64,000 nt of DNA, from assembly GCF_003943815.1 (NCBI RefSeq), contig NZ_RJNA01000007.1, positions 45,566 through 109,565 on the forward strand. The letters run 5' to 3'. This DNA comes from Streptococcus cristatus. GTDB taxonomy: Bacteria; Bacillota; Bacilli; Lactobacillales; Streptococcaceae. The translations under genes and the position numbers were made by a program. The notes under the pieces were generated by a model that searched no databases, was not told where the DNA came from, and saw only the letters and a program-made list of their open reading frames with translations. Below, piece by piece: positions 8,676 through 18,700 of the stretch; position 1 is the first letter of the stretch, and the number at the start of each line of letters is the position of its first letter.

Positions 8676-9578
8676 CTATCTTGCTTGGGCACTGGCTTTT
8701 AAAATCATGTATTCCAGAGCATTTTGAAAAGACACATTGGCTCGCCACATCTTCTTTGCTTCTAAGAGATCTTCCAGTTTCTTGCGACCTGCCTCGCTTC
8801 CAAGTTCCTTGGCCAGCAAGACCTCCAAAATTTTAAAGGCCTGCTCCTGTTTATCCTTGTCCTCAGCCAGTTTAGCCAGCTTGGCCACTTGGAGATAAGC
8901 CTGATTCTCATTGGTCAGGGCAGCCTTAACAAAGCGCTGACTCTCACTGACCAGCTCAAAGAAAGACTTGTTGGAAGCCAACTGATCGGCCTCTTCCTGG
9001 GTCTGGCTATATGTAGCCAGCAACTCAGCCTGACTTTTGATTAAGCCAGCCTCTTCCAGCTGGTGCTGGAGAGCGACCTGATTCTTCCGAAAGTGAAAAA
9101 TCTGCGTTCGGCTCTTGATGGTGGACAACATCAGATGCTCATCGGCTGTTAAAAGAAAGATGTAAATCTCACTCTGGGGCTCTTCGATGACCTTGAGGAG
9201 GGAATTAGCGGCATTGACATGCATCTTATCTGCATCACAGATGATAAAGACCTGTTTGTTGCCCTCCATACCGCTCTGGGAAAAACTTCTCACCAGCTCA
9301 CGAATGCGCTCCGTTTTAATAATGCCATTCACCGGCCGCACAATCGTCACATCCGAAAAGTCCTCACTCTCAATCAAGCGACAAGCCCGGCAAATACCGC
9401 AGGGCCAAACTCCCTGACGATTTTCACAAAAGAGACTCTGGGACAAGGTCAAAGCCATGGTAAAACTAGAAAAATTCCCCGAAAATAAATAAGCATGATT
9501 GAGCCGCCTTGCTTCTAAGATTTGCTGAAAAGTTTCTGTAAGCTGAGGCTGGGCCTGACGTAATTCTTCTACTGTCAT
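8676..9578 (-). CDS. holB: DNA polymerase III, delta' subunit
   Basis: Clamp-loader subunit of the replicative polymerase. The 300-residue AAA+ protein starts with [14 protein letters not shown], in which the P-loop is degenerate, as is usual for delta'. It carries a zinc-binding cluster ([16 protein letters not shown], four cysteines, about residues 51-66), [20 protein letters not shown] (sensor and arginine-finger-neighbouring helix) and [10 protein letters not shown] (the SRC-like motif, here SRT). Its ATG overlaps the tmk stop codon by 4 bases, so translation is probably coupled. The weak ribosome site supports coupling. Confidence 0.92.
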   Translation of the reverse strand: MTVEELRQAQPQLTETFQQILEARRLNHAYLFSGNFSSFTMALTLSQSLFCENRQGVWPCGICRACRLIESEDFSDVTIVRPVNGIIKTERIRELVRSFSQSGMEGNKQVFIICDADKMHVNAANSLLKVIEEPQSEIYIFLLTADEHLMLSTIKSRTQIFHFRKNQVALQHQLEEAGLIKSQAELLATYSQTQEEADQLASNKSFFELVSESQRFVKAALTNENQAYLQVAKLAKLAEDKDKQEQAFKILEVLLAKELGSEAGRKKLEDLLEAKKMWRANVSFQNALEYMILKASAQAR

Positions 9579-10213
9579 TTTTCTTTGATAAAACGTTCTT
9601 TAATAACTGCCAAACTGTCGGCCACGACTTGCTCCAGTGGCTGACTAGCATCTATCTTGACGACACGTTCTGGTTCCTTTTCTAAAATAGCCAGATAGCC
9701 TTGACGCACGCGCTCATGCAGGTCGAGACCTTCCAGATCCAAACGATTGACTTCGCGCTCCTTATTTCGAGCAATGCGAGCCAGACCTTCCTTGACATCA
9801 ATATCGAAATAGAGAGTCAAATCCGGCTTGAGACCATCTGTCGCAAACTGATTGAGCCATTCAACATCGTCAACCGCCAAGCCCCGGCCGTAACCTTGGT
9901 AGGCTACCGAGCTATCAATAAAACGATCTTGCAAGACCCATGTCCCTTGCTCCAAGGCGGGCAGAACCTTCTCCGCCAAATGTTGACGTCGGCTGGCAAT
10001 ATAAAGCAGCAGTTCGGTCTTAGCATCCATGGCTGTGTGCCCCTTATCCAAAATCACCTCACGGATTTTTTCAGAAATAGCGACACCGCCAGGCTCTCTA
10101 GTCTTCAGCAACTCATAGCCCATCTCTTTCAGCTGAGGAAGCAAAGCCTCTAAAACACTGGTTTTCCCAGCACCTTCTGGGCCTTCTAGCGATATAAAAA
10201 CACCTTTTTTCAT
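9575..10213 (-). CDS. tmk: Thymidylate kinase
   Basis: Phosphorylates dTMP to dTDP. The 212-residue protein has the P-loop GPEGAGKTS (about residues 10-18), the TREPGG motif that contacts dTMP, the [17 protein letters not shown] block (DRY/H-like motif and dTMP pocket) and a short LID region. It is the first gene of the tmk-holB-yabA-rsmI operon. AAAGGA precedes the start, and a TGGTACAAT extended -10 lies at 10276-10281 on the minus strand. Confidence 0.95.
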   Translation of the reverse strand: MKKGVFISLEGPEGAGKTSVLEALLPQLKEMGYELLKTREPGGVAISEKIREVILDKGHTAMDAKTELLLYIASRRQHLAEKVLPALEQGTWVLQDRFIDSSVAYQGYGRGLAVDDVEWLNQFATDGLKPDLTLYFDIDVKEGLARIARNKEREVNRLDLEGLDLHERVRQGYLAILEKEPERVVKIDASQPLEQVVADSLAVIKERFIKEK

Positions 10214-10393
10214 TGTTTTCCTTTTACATTCATTCTGCCAATGGCTGCAGAAATTCCTATTTTAGTCTATGCTTTATTGTACCAAAAATTATCCCAAAAG
10301 CCCATAGAAGAATTTCTCGAAAACTATTTCATATTATTTTCAAAAATGAAAACTTTTGATAAAATAGAGTCAGAAAATTCTTAGGAGTGTCTG

Positions 10394-11281
10394 ATGTTTA
10401 AATTTAAAAATGTACTGGCCATCATTCTGGGGGCTGGAATTTTTTCTTTTGGGATTCATTATTTGGTGATTCCTTTTCACTTATATGAGGGGGGAGCAAC
10501 GGGGATCACCTTGATTGTCTACTACCTCTTCAAGATTCCTGTATCAACCACCAATTTGGTCATCAATATTCCACTCTTTATTCTCGCTTGGAAATTACTG
10601 GGAAATCGCACCCTTTACCTTAGTATTTTAGGGACTTTCTCTGTATCAGCTTGGCTTAAACTATTCGAATTGCTACCTGCTTCCAAACATTTACAAGACT
10701 ATTTCTTCTCTTCCTTGGATGGCGATGTCTTACTAGCCTGCCTTGGAACGGGAATTATTCTTGGAGTTGGTCTAGGCATCATTTTCAATGCTGGGGGAAC
10801 GACTGGTGGTACCGATATCGTAGCTCGTATATTCAATAAATATACCAGCATCTCCATGGGCCGCCTCATGCTGACAGTGGACTTTATCGTTATTTCTCTG
10901 GTTCTTTTAGTCTTTAAAGATCTGCGCATGGTTTCTTATACACTCATGTTTGTCTTTATCACCTCTCGTGTTATTGACTTGATTGCTGAAGGTGGTTTCG
11001 CTGGCAAAGGCTTCCTAATTGTCACCAGCAAACCAATAGAACTAGCTGAAGCCATCAATGAAAAACTTGGAAGAGGGGTCACCTATCTGCAAGGACAAGG
11101 CTTCTATAGCAAGCAAGATTTGCAAATCGTTTATTGCGTTGTCTCTCGTAACGAAATGCAGCAAATGAAGAAACTTATCAATGACATCGATCCATTTGCC
11201 TTTACAACTATTACAGAAGCCCATGAAATCTTAGGAGAAGGCTTTACCTTAGACTCTAATAAACAGCCTATCGTCAAATAG
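10394..11281 (+). CDS. YitT family membrane protein (DUF2179 C-terminus)
   Basis: A 295-residue protein with about five to six membrane segments in the first 200 residues. It opens FKNVLAIILGAGIFSFGIHY and contains the glycine-rich HLYEGGATGIT and NAGGTTGGTDIVARI motifs typical of YitT proteins. The last 80 residues form a soluble alpha/beta DUF2179 domain (GKGFLIVTSKPIELAEAI; RGVTYLQGQGFYSK). The function of the family is not established. AGGAG lies 6 bases before the ATG, and a TAAAAT -10 lies about 30 bases upstream. The gene is divergent from tmk and convergent with mtnN. Confidence 0.85.
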   Translation: MFKFKNVLAIILGAGIFSFGIHYLVIPFHLYEGGATGITLIVYYLFKIPVSTTNLVINIPLFILAWKLLGNRTLYLSILGTFSVSAWLKLFELLPASKHLQDYFFSSLDGDVLLACLGTGIILGVGLGIIFNAGGTTGGTDIVARIFNKYTSISMGRLMLTVDFIVISLVLLVFKDLRMVSYTLMFVFITSRVIDLIAEGGFAGKGFLIVTSKPIELAEAINEKLGRGVTYLQGQGFYSKQDLQIVYCVVSRNEMQQMKKLINDIDPFAFTTITEAHEILGEGFTLDSNKQPIVK

Positions 11282-11296
11282 AGTTATCATACACAA

Positions 11297-11612
11297 AAAG
11301 AGGCTGGGACAGAAGTCTGACCTCAAATATAAAAAGCGAACAAAACGGAGTTATCTGACACTCAGAATTGTGTCTTGTTCGCTTTTTTGTCTAATCTATC
11401 GATTTTAAAAATTTATAATAAAGAATTCCTAAAATCAAAATCTTTTTGTCCCAGCCTCCTCAATTGTCTTTGGATTGTCGAGCAAGACGCAGTAGTTTAG
11501 TGGGCTCTACTACGCTGATTACATCAGCTTTTACAACCCTACTCAACTGTGCGGAGGTGGGACGACGAAATCGAATTCTAACGAATTACCGATTTCTGTC
11601 CCACTCTCTTTT
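11297..11612 (+). repeat. Dispersed intergenic repeat, copy A (long form)
   Basis: A 316-base element that fills the gap between the convergent yitT and mtnN genes. The left module is bounded by GAGGCTGGGAC (11300-11310) and its complement GTCCCAGCCTC (11448-11458); inside it AAAAAGCGAACAA pairs with TTGTTCGCTTTTTT (11331-11343 and 11375-11388). The right module begins TCGAGCAAGACGCAG and ends in a long near-perfect hairpin: GTGGGAC (11557-11563), GAAATCG, AATTC, then GAATT, CGATTTC, GTCCCAC (11598-11604), followed by T residues. Copies B (33887-34204) and C (59441-59618) match it closely. Together the hairpins should work as a two-way terminator. Confidence 0.85.
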
Positions 11613-12305
11613 TTAGTCTAAGTTATTCAATAATTGAATGAGGGTTTCAGCTGAGCGCTTGCCTGCTTCTAGGATAAATTCATCAAAAGTGATATTGGCA
11701 TCATGGCTGGCTGTATCGCTCATCGCGCGAATGACCATAAAAGGCAAGCCCAGAGAATGCGCGGCTTGAGCAATGGCTGCTCCCTCCATCTCTACTGCCA
11801 AAACATCAGGAAAATGAGCTTTAATTTGGTCAATCTTGTCCTGTCCAGCGATAAAACTATCTCCCGTCGCAATCAAGCCAACTCGACTCGTCTGCTGGGT
11901 CTTTTCTAACACTACTTTCATCTCCTCAACCAAGTAGCGACTGGCTTCATAGTAGAGGGGCTGCCGTGCCATTTGACCGTAATCATAGCCAAAAGCTGTC
12001 ACATCCACATCATGGTAGACCAAACGATCTGCCACCACTACATCTCCAATTTCTAAGCCCGAAGCTACTGCGCCAGCAGAACCCGTATTGATGACCGCTG
12101 TTACCTCAAAGTCATTGACTAGGACAGCCACACTCATGGCCGACATAACTTTGCCGATTCCACTTTCTACCAGTACAACCTCATGATGCTTGATACGACC
12201 AGTATAGTAAACATGCCCTAGGCGCTGGTGTTTTTCAGCCATTTCCAGATGCTCTACCAGTAGCTTCAACTCCTCAGGCATAGCCGCGATAATTCCGATT
12301 TTCAT
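11613..12305 (-). CDS. mtnN: 5'-methylthioadenosine/S-adenosylhomocysteine nucleosidase
   Basis: Cleaves adenine from MTA and SAH, feeding methionine salvage and, through S-ribosylhomocysteine, LuxS/AI-2. The 230-residue protein begins MKIGIIAAMPEELKLLVEHL (the glutamate after MP is the catalytic acid region). It has VINTGSAGAV (phosphate/ribose-site loop), AVEMEGAAIAQAA (ribose-binding Met-Glu) and RAMSDTAS (the catalytic aspartate). It is the last gene of the glmU-nudF-macP-mtnN run, but a hairpin with T residues lies between macP and mtnN and may lower its expression. Confidence 0.95.
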   Translation of the reverse strand: MKIGIIAAMPEELKLLVEHLEMAEKHQRLGHVYYTGRIKHHEVVLVESGIGKVMSAMSVAVLVNDFEVTAVINTGSAGAVASGLEIGDVVVADRLVYHDVDVTAFGYDYGQMARQPLYYEASRYLVEEMKVVLEKTQQTSRVGLIATGDSFIAGQDKIDQIKAHFPDVLAVEMEGAAIAQAAHSLGLPFMVIRAMSDTASHDANITFDEFILEAGKRSAETLIQLLNNLD

Positions 12306-12331
12306 GATTTATTCTTTCCTTTTTACATTAA

Positions 12332-12375
12332 AAAGAGGGAGAGGAAGCAGAGTTTCATCTTCTCGTCTCCCTTAC
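12332..12375 (-). terminator. Hairpin with T-run between macP and mtnN
   Basis: On the minus strand GGGAGA-GAGAAG pairs with CTTC-CTCTCCC around an 11-base loop, then CTTTTTAA. It lies after the macP stop and ends about 27 bases before the mtnN start, so it would act as an intra-operon partial terminator or mRNA 3' end. Confidence 0.55.
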
Positions 12376-12386
12376 TCCCCTCTTTA

Positions 12387-12698
12387 TCATAGCCAGATAA
12401 TGGCCGCAATTAGTCCAATCAAGAGAAGCACAATCCAGAATAGGATTTTGTTTAATTTAGCCTGAAAAATACTTCGTTTTTGATTTTCGATTCGACGACT
12501 TTTGATAACTGTCGGTTCAACTTCAATCTGCAGAGTGTCCTGAGTGACAGCTTGCCGTGGAGCAGCATAGCCGAAAGTTCCTTTTCTAGCAATAGAAATG
12601 ACCTTAGTTTCTTCATCGTCCATCAGCAAGGGACCATCGATATGTTCTCCACGATTGGCCCGCTCAATGATTTCATCTGTTAATAAAGCTTTTCCCAT
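12387..12698 (-). CDS. macP: Membrane-anchored PBP2a cofactor MacP
   Basis: A 103-residue bitopic membrane protein with a cytoplasmic N-terminus ([20 protein letters not shown]) and one C-terminal membrane helix (about residues 85-103). The length, the conserved start, the MDDEETK segment and the position between a nudix gene and mtnN downstream of glmU all fit MacP of Streptococcus pneumoniae. That protein activates the bifunctional synthase PBP2a after phosphorylation by StkP. The threonine in EETK (residue 31) corresponds to the known phosphorylated position, as far as I recall. The assignment rests on synteny and pattern, not on a search. Confidence 0.8.
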   Translation of the reverse strand: MGKALLTDEIIERANRGEHIDGPLLMDDEETKVISIARKGTFGYAAPRQAVTQDTLQIEVEPTVIKSRRIENQKRSIFQAKLNKILFWIVLLLIGLIAAIIWL

Positions 12699-12710
12699 TG
12701 ATCTACGTTC

Positions 12711-13262
12711 CTATTTATTCAGATTTTTTTGTTGCCAGTACTGAAGAGCCATAATAGTCTTGGCATCGCAGATGTCACCATTTTGCAGCAACTGCTCCGC
12801 CTCCTCCAGACTGACTTCAAAAAGTTCCAAGGTTTCATCCTCGTCTTGGGGACGAGGGTTTTCGACCTTTGTCAAATGGCTAGCGCTGTAGAGTTTGATT
12901 TTCTCATTGCAAAAACCGATAGCAGAGTAAAAATCATAAACCAGCTCCAACTGGCCAGTATAGCCCGTCTCTTCTTCCAATTCGCGCAGGGCAGCCGCTT
13001 GAGGATCTGCATTCTCTCCTACCTCTAGCTTACCAGCTGGAATCTCATAAGAAGTCGCTTCAATGGCCTTGCGGTACTGCTTAACCAAAATCATTTTGTT
13101 TTCCGGAGTGATGGCAATCACAGCCACCGCGCCATTATGGAAAATCAAATCTCGTTGAGCTTGACCCTTACCATCTGGCAGTTCCACCTGATCCTGAACC
13201 ACTTTGAAAATCGGTCCTTGATAAATCTCCGTCCGTTGGACGGTTTTTTCTTCAAATTCCAT
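12711..13262 (-). CDS. nudF: NUDIX hydrolase, ADP-ribose pyrophosphatase type
   Basis: A 183-residue NUDIX enzyme. The complete Nudix box reads G-x5-E-x7-REL-EE-TG: GKLEVGENADPQAAALRELE, followed by EETGY (about residues 77-101). It binds the metal and the diphosphate. The upstream beta-rich N-terminus (FEEKTVQRTEIYQGPIFKVV) matches ADP-ribose pyrophosphatases, which hydrolyse ADP-ribose to AMP and ribose 5-phosphate. AGGTG lies 5 bases before the ATG. It begins 8 bases after glmU and precedes macP, an arrangement conserved in streptococci. Confidence 0.88.
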   Translation of the reverse strand: MEFEEKTVQRTEIYQGPIFKVVQDQVELPDGKGQAQRDLIFHNGAVAVIAITPENKMILVKQYRKAIEATSYEIPAGKLEVGENADPQAAALRELEEETGYTGQLELVYDFYSAIGFCNEKIKLYSASHLTKVENPRPQDEDETLELFEVSLEEAEQLLQNGDICDAKTIMALQYWQQKNLNK

Positions 13263-13270
13263 GACTACAC

Positions 13271-14674
<1,404 letters not shown>

Positions 14675-14689
14675 TTACCCTTATTATAC

Positions 14690-14962
14690 CACTAAAAGAT
14701 AATTTTTTAAAATGCTAATTGCAGAAGCAGGAAATCGCACTTAGAGAAAAAGGTTTATGGACCAAATCACTCTGCTCAATTCGCAATCTACTCCATCCAG
14801 ACCAATTCTTTAAACTTCTTCTAGCGGAGCTTAAAAACGTTTTTTCCTTCGTTTATACTAGCTTTTGATAGCAGCGAATGATCAGCAAATTGTTCTCCTT
14901 AAACACACTATATGTCTAATACTTCTATTATCAAAATTTGGTTGACGATTACACATTTAAAA
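14690..14962. other. Intergenic stretch without a recognised gene
   Basis: About 270 bases between the glmU promoter and the promoter of the next gene. All frames are interrupted on both strands. Short readable pieces could be the decayed end of an old gene, but none is recognisable. I see no clear RNA gene here. Confidence 0.4.
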
Positions 14963-14991
14963 TTGATAAGTAAAGAAATATTTGCTATAAT
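14963..14991 (+). promoter_or_regulatory. Promoter with a 180-base structured leader
   Basis: TTGATA (14963-14968) and TATAAT (14986-14991) are 17 bases apart, with TGC before the -10. The predicted transcript has a leader of about 180 bases before the coding start at 15179. In the leader CCTG/CAGG (15014-15033) and CTCTCAA/TTGAGAG (15037-15043 and 15102-15108) can pair. Confidence 0.6.
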
Positions 14992-15178
14992 GACATAAAA
15001 TCAAATGTTCACCCCTGTCTTATAAAGTGCAGGAAACTCTCAAATCTACTAGGACAATACTATTATTATGTGGCCCATTTTGGGATGATACTATTCAAGA
15101 ATTGAGAGCCCCATTTTATAGTTTTATTGTTTTTAACTAGCCAATTTATAAATTTAAAGTTGTAAGGAGATCTTGGTT

Positions 15179-15463
15179 ATGATGTTTACTAAAAATCGCA
15201 AGAAGAGAGACGAATACTACCAACAGATTGACAGGATCTATAATAACGATAGTATTGTCATTAGCTCAAAGTTACGGGAAGAGCTCTTAAGTAGTGCCAA
15301 AGGGCTACAGAAGGGGGACCAAATTAGTTATTTAGCATTTAAGTTGTACCCTTTTGTATGTGACGAGGTGCTCAAGAATAAGTCTAACGAATTGATCGCA
15401 TTCAAAAAATACCTTGAAAAAACAAGATGGAAATATTATTGGGGAAGTGTGCTCATTCGTTAG
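15179..15463 (+). CDS. Small hypothetical protein, possibly bacteriocin-immunity-like
   Basis: A 94-residue basic, helical, soluble protein (MMFTKNRKKRDEYYQQIDRI). AAGGAG lies 9 bases before this ATG; the next codon is also ATG and could serve. There are no signal peptide, membrane segment or metal motifs. The pattern of a basic N-terminus, an IYNN-like helix, SSKLREELLSSAKGLQKG and a long C-terminal helix recalls four-helix-bundle immunity proteins of class II bacteriocins, but no bacteriocin gene is next to it. That reading is a weak inference. It stands alone with its own promoter, long leader and terminator. Confidence 0.6.
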   Translation: MMFTKNRKKRDEYYQQIDRIYNNDSIVISSKLREELLSSAKGLQKGDQISYLAFKLYPFVCDEVLKNKSNELIAFKKYLEKTRWKYYWGSVLIR

Positions 15464-15541
15464 GGCATAAGTTGCAACTGGCACTTTTGAAAGCATTCAA
15501 GATGAATACGCAAATCATCTTCCAATATGATAAGACGATAA

Positions 15542-15620
15542 AAACTCATAGAATCTCAAAGTAGGGCTGTTAGTCTAGCAACTTACAGTTCACACTAGTT
15601 GAGGCTCTGTGAGTTTTTTT
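15542..15620 (+). terminator. Terminator of the small gene
   Basis: AAACTCA and TGAGTTT, plus inner TCTCAA/TTGAG, form a long imperfect stem. It is followed by a run of seven T residues on the plus strand, about 80 bases after the stop codon. Confidence 0.6.
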
Positions 15621-15645
15621 CTTGTACGATATTTACAATCTAGCC

Positions 15646-15684
15646 ATAAAAAAGAGGTTAGGACTCTTTTGTCCCAACCTCCTG
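15646..15684 (-). terminator. Terminator of the Bsp-repeat protein gene
   Basis: On the minus strand GAGGTTGGGAC pairs with GTCCTAACCTC around a 6-base loop, then CTTTTTTA. The stem sequence is a relative of the left hairpin of the dispersed intergenic repeat (GAGGCTGGGAC). Confidence 0.75.
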
Positions 15685-15754
15685 AATGTAGGTACTGTTA
15701 GCATACTAAAATGTGCTAAAGTCCCATATAAATTGTTTTGTGACCAGCTACAAT

Positions 15755-18700
15755 CTAAGCTCTCACAGAGATAAACGGTGAACCTTCTGTATTATCTTCA
15801 GGCGCTCCGCTCTTTGAACCAAAGATATAATCCACTGAGTACCAACCGTTATTATTAGCATTATAAGGATCATAGACCTGGGTTTGGCCATTTTGATAGC
15901 CTCTCAAGACTATCTCATGGGTAACAGGATAGCTAGCAAAGACGCTATTACCAACAGCCGCCATGACATGATGACCTGCTGCCAAAGCTTCTTTAAGCGC
16001 TGCTGATGAATGCAAGACATCTGTGGTCAGTCCCCAGTTCTGTGCTCCTTGGACAATACCCTTACTTGACGTTCCAAATAGACCATTTTTGTTAAAGGAG
16101 TCCGTATGATGATAAAGGAAGTCCGCTACGGTTGTTGGTAAAACAGTTTGACCTGTAATACCAGAAATAGTCATCGCTAATGTGGTAGGAACACAGCCAG
16201 TAGCTGCTAAATTATATTTTCCATAATATAAACCAGCCCATCTAGGATCACGTTGTGAATAATATGGCGTATCATAAACTCCTCTGCTGACTGTTGTAGT
16301 CGTTCCACCAACGCCTACCAAACTACCATCATTTTGAACATAATAGAGGTGAATATTGTATTCCCCAGTAGAATATTTATGACTAGAGGTGCGTACTAGG
16401 GCCTTATAACTACCATCGGCTTGCTTTTGAGCCCGATACCAAACAATGTCATCCTGACCATTGACACTTGACCAAGTTGGCAATTTGACTTCCTTGACTC
16501 CTTTTGGACTATAAACATTGGTCACTACAACTTCGAACGTGCCTAATCGAGGATTATTATTTTTAATGGTGATTTGACCCGTTGGCTTAATTTGTTCTGA
16601 AGCTACATTCGCTGTTGTCTTCGTGCCTCCGACCCCGACCATACGGCCATCATTCTGAACATAGTAGAGGTGGATATTGTATTCGCCTGTAGAATACTTG
16701 TGGTCACGTAGATTGACCTGTGCCTTGTAAGTACCATCGGCTTGCTTGACTGCTGTGTACCAAATAATGTCGTCCTGACCGTTAGCACTTGACCAAGTTG
16801 GCAATTTGACTTCCTTGACACCATAAGCATTCTCAACTTCAGAAACCACCACTTCAAAGGTACCTGTCTGTTGATTGTTGTTCTGGATGGTCAGCTTACC
16901 TTTGGGAGTTCCTAGAGATACGGTCGTCTTGGTTCCTCCAACTCCGACCAACTGGCCATTATTCCCTACATAATAGAGATGGACATTATACTCACCTGTA
17001 GAATATTTATGGTCGCTCGCCTTAATATTCATCTTGTAGGTACCATCAGACTGCTTGACAGCTCGATACCAGATAATATCATCCTGACCATTAGTGCTAG
17101 ACCAAGTTGGCAGAAGCACTTCACGAACTCCCTCTGGACTGCTCACTCCGCTCACGACAACATCAAAACTACCTGTTGTTGAATTATTATTGGCAATCGT
17201 GAGAGTTCCCTTTGGTTTAGCAACAGAAACAGTAGTTGTTGTGCCACTAACCCCAATCATCTGGCCATTATCTTGAAGATAGTAGAGGTGGATATGATAC
17301 TCACCAGTGGACATCTTATGGTTGCGGGCTTGAATGCTAGCCCTGTAAGTGCCATCGGACTGCTTGGTGGCTGTATACCAAACAATATCATCTTGGCCTT
17401 TATCACTAGACCAAATCGGCAGATGCACGCTCTTGACGCCAAAAGGACTGACAACATCAGACACAACAACATCGAAGCTGCCCGTATCCGGATTATTGTT
17501 CTCAATTTTCAAAGTCCCTTTAGGCTTGGCTGCTAAACTGAACTGGGTGCCTGCTACACCGACTAATTGACCGTCATCTTGGATATAGTAAAGATGAACA
17601 GTGTAGTCCCCCAAAGAATATTTGTGATCCCGAGCCTGGATACGAGCCCTATAGGTGCCATCAGACTGTTTGATTGCTGTATGCCAGACTAGATCATCTT
17701 GACCTTTATCGTTAGACCAAGTCGGTAGCTTGACTTCCTTAACACCAAAAGGATTGGAAACGTTAGAGACAACGACATCAAAGCTACCAGTAGCTGGATC
17801 GTTGTTTTCAATTTTCAAGGTTCCTTTAGGTTGAGATAGGCTAACTGTTGTTCGAGTGCCACCTACACCAACCAGCTGACCGTCATCTTGAATATAGTAG
17901 AGATGGACATTGTATTCGCCTGTTGATTTCTTATGATTCACTGCTTTGACGGTTGCTCGATAAGTACCATCCGCCTGCTTGACTGCTGTGTACCAGATCA
18001 GGTCATCTTGACCTTTATCACTGGACCAGGTCGGTAACTTGACTTCCTTGACGCCATAAGGACTAGAAACACCAGAAACAACAACATCAAAGCTGCCCGT
18101 ATCCGGATTATTGTTTTCAATTTTCAGCGTTCCTTTAGGCTGAGCCTTAGAAACTGTAGTCCTTGTACCACCTACACCGACCAACTGGCCATTATCCTGA
18201 ACATAATAGAGATGGATATTGTACTCACCTAGAGAGTTCTTGTGGTGGGAAGCTTTGACTGTGACAGTGTAGTTGCCATTGGTCTGGCGCTGCGCCTCGT
18301 ACCAAACTAGATCGTCTTGACCATTGACACTAGACCAAACAGGAACAACAACTTTTTTCACACCATAAGGATTAGAAACTCCTGAGACAACAACATCGAA
18401 ACTACCTGTGTCTGGATTATTATTGACAATATCAATTTTTCCTTGTGGTTTGCCGATGGTAACCGTTGTTTTTGTACCGCCTACACCGACCAACTGATTA
18501 TCTTCCAACAGATAATAGAGGTGGATATTGTACTCACCTGTGGACATCTTATGGTCACGAGCTGTAACGCTAATTTTATAGGTGCCATCCACTTGTCGTT
18601 TAGCATCGTACCAGATAATATCATCCTGACCATTCACGCTGGACCAAGTTGGTAGGGCGACTTTTTTAATAGGCTTAGGGGATGAGATATTGGTTACATG

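Noticed and set aside
9187..9488. Open frames on the plus strand opposite holB
   Set aside because: They lie antisense to a conserved gene, lack ribosome sites and have no recognisable product; the same applies to other long antisense frames opposite tkt, serA, glmU and the repeat-rich genes.
14690..14962. IS transposase remnant between glmU and the small gene
   Set aside because: Short open pieces exist, but none could be tied to a transposase family and no inverted repeats flank them.
15074..15099. ComE/BlpR-type direct repeat (CCATTTTGG and CTATTCAAG) before the small gene at 15179
   Set aside because: The start-to-start distance is 16 bases rather than about two helical turns, and the repeats agree poorly.
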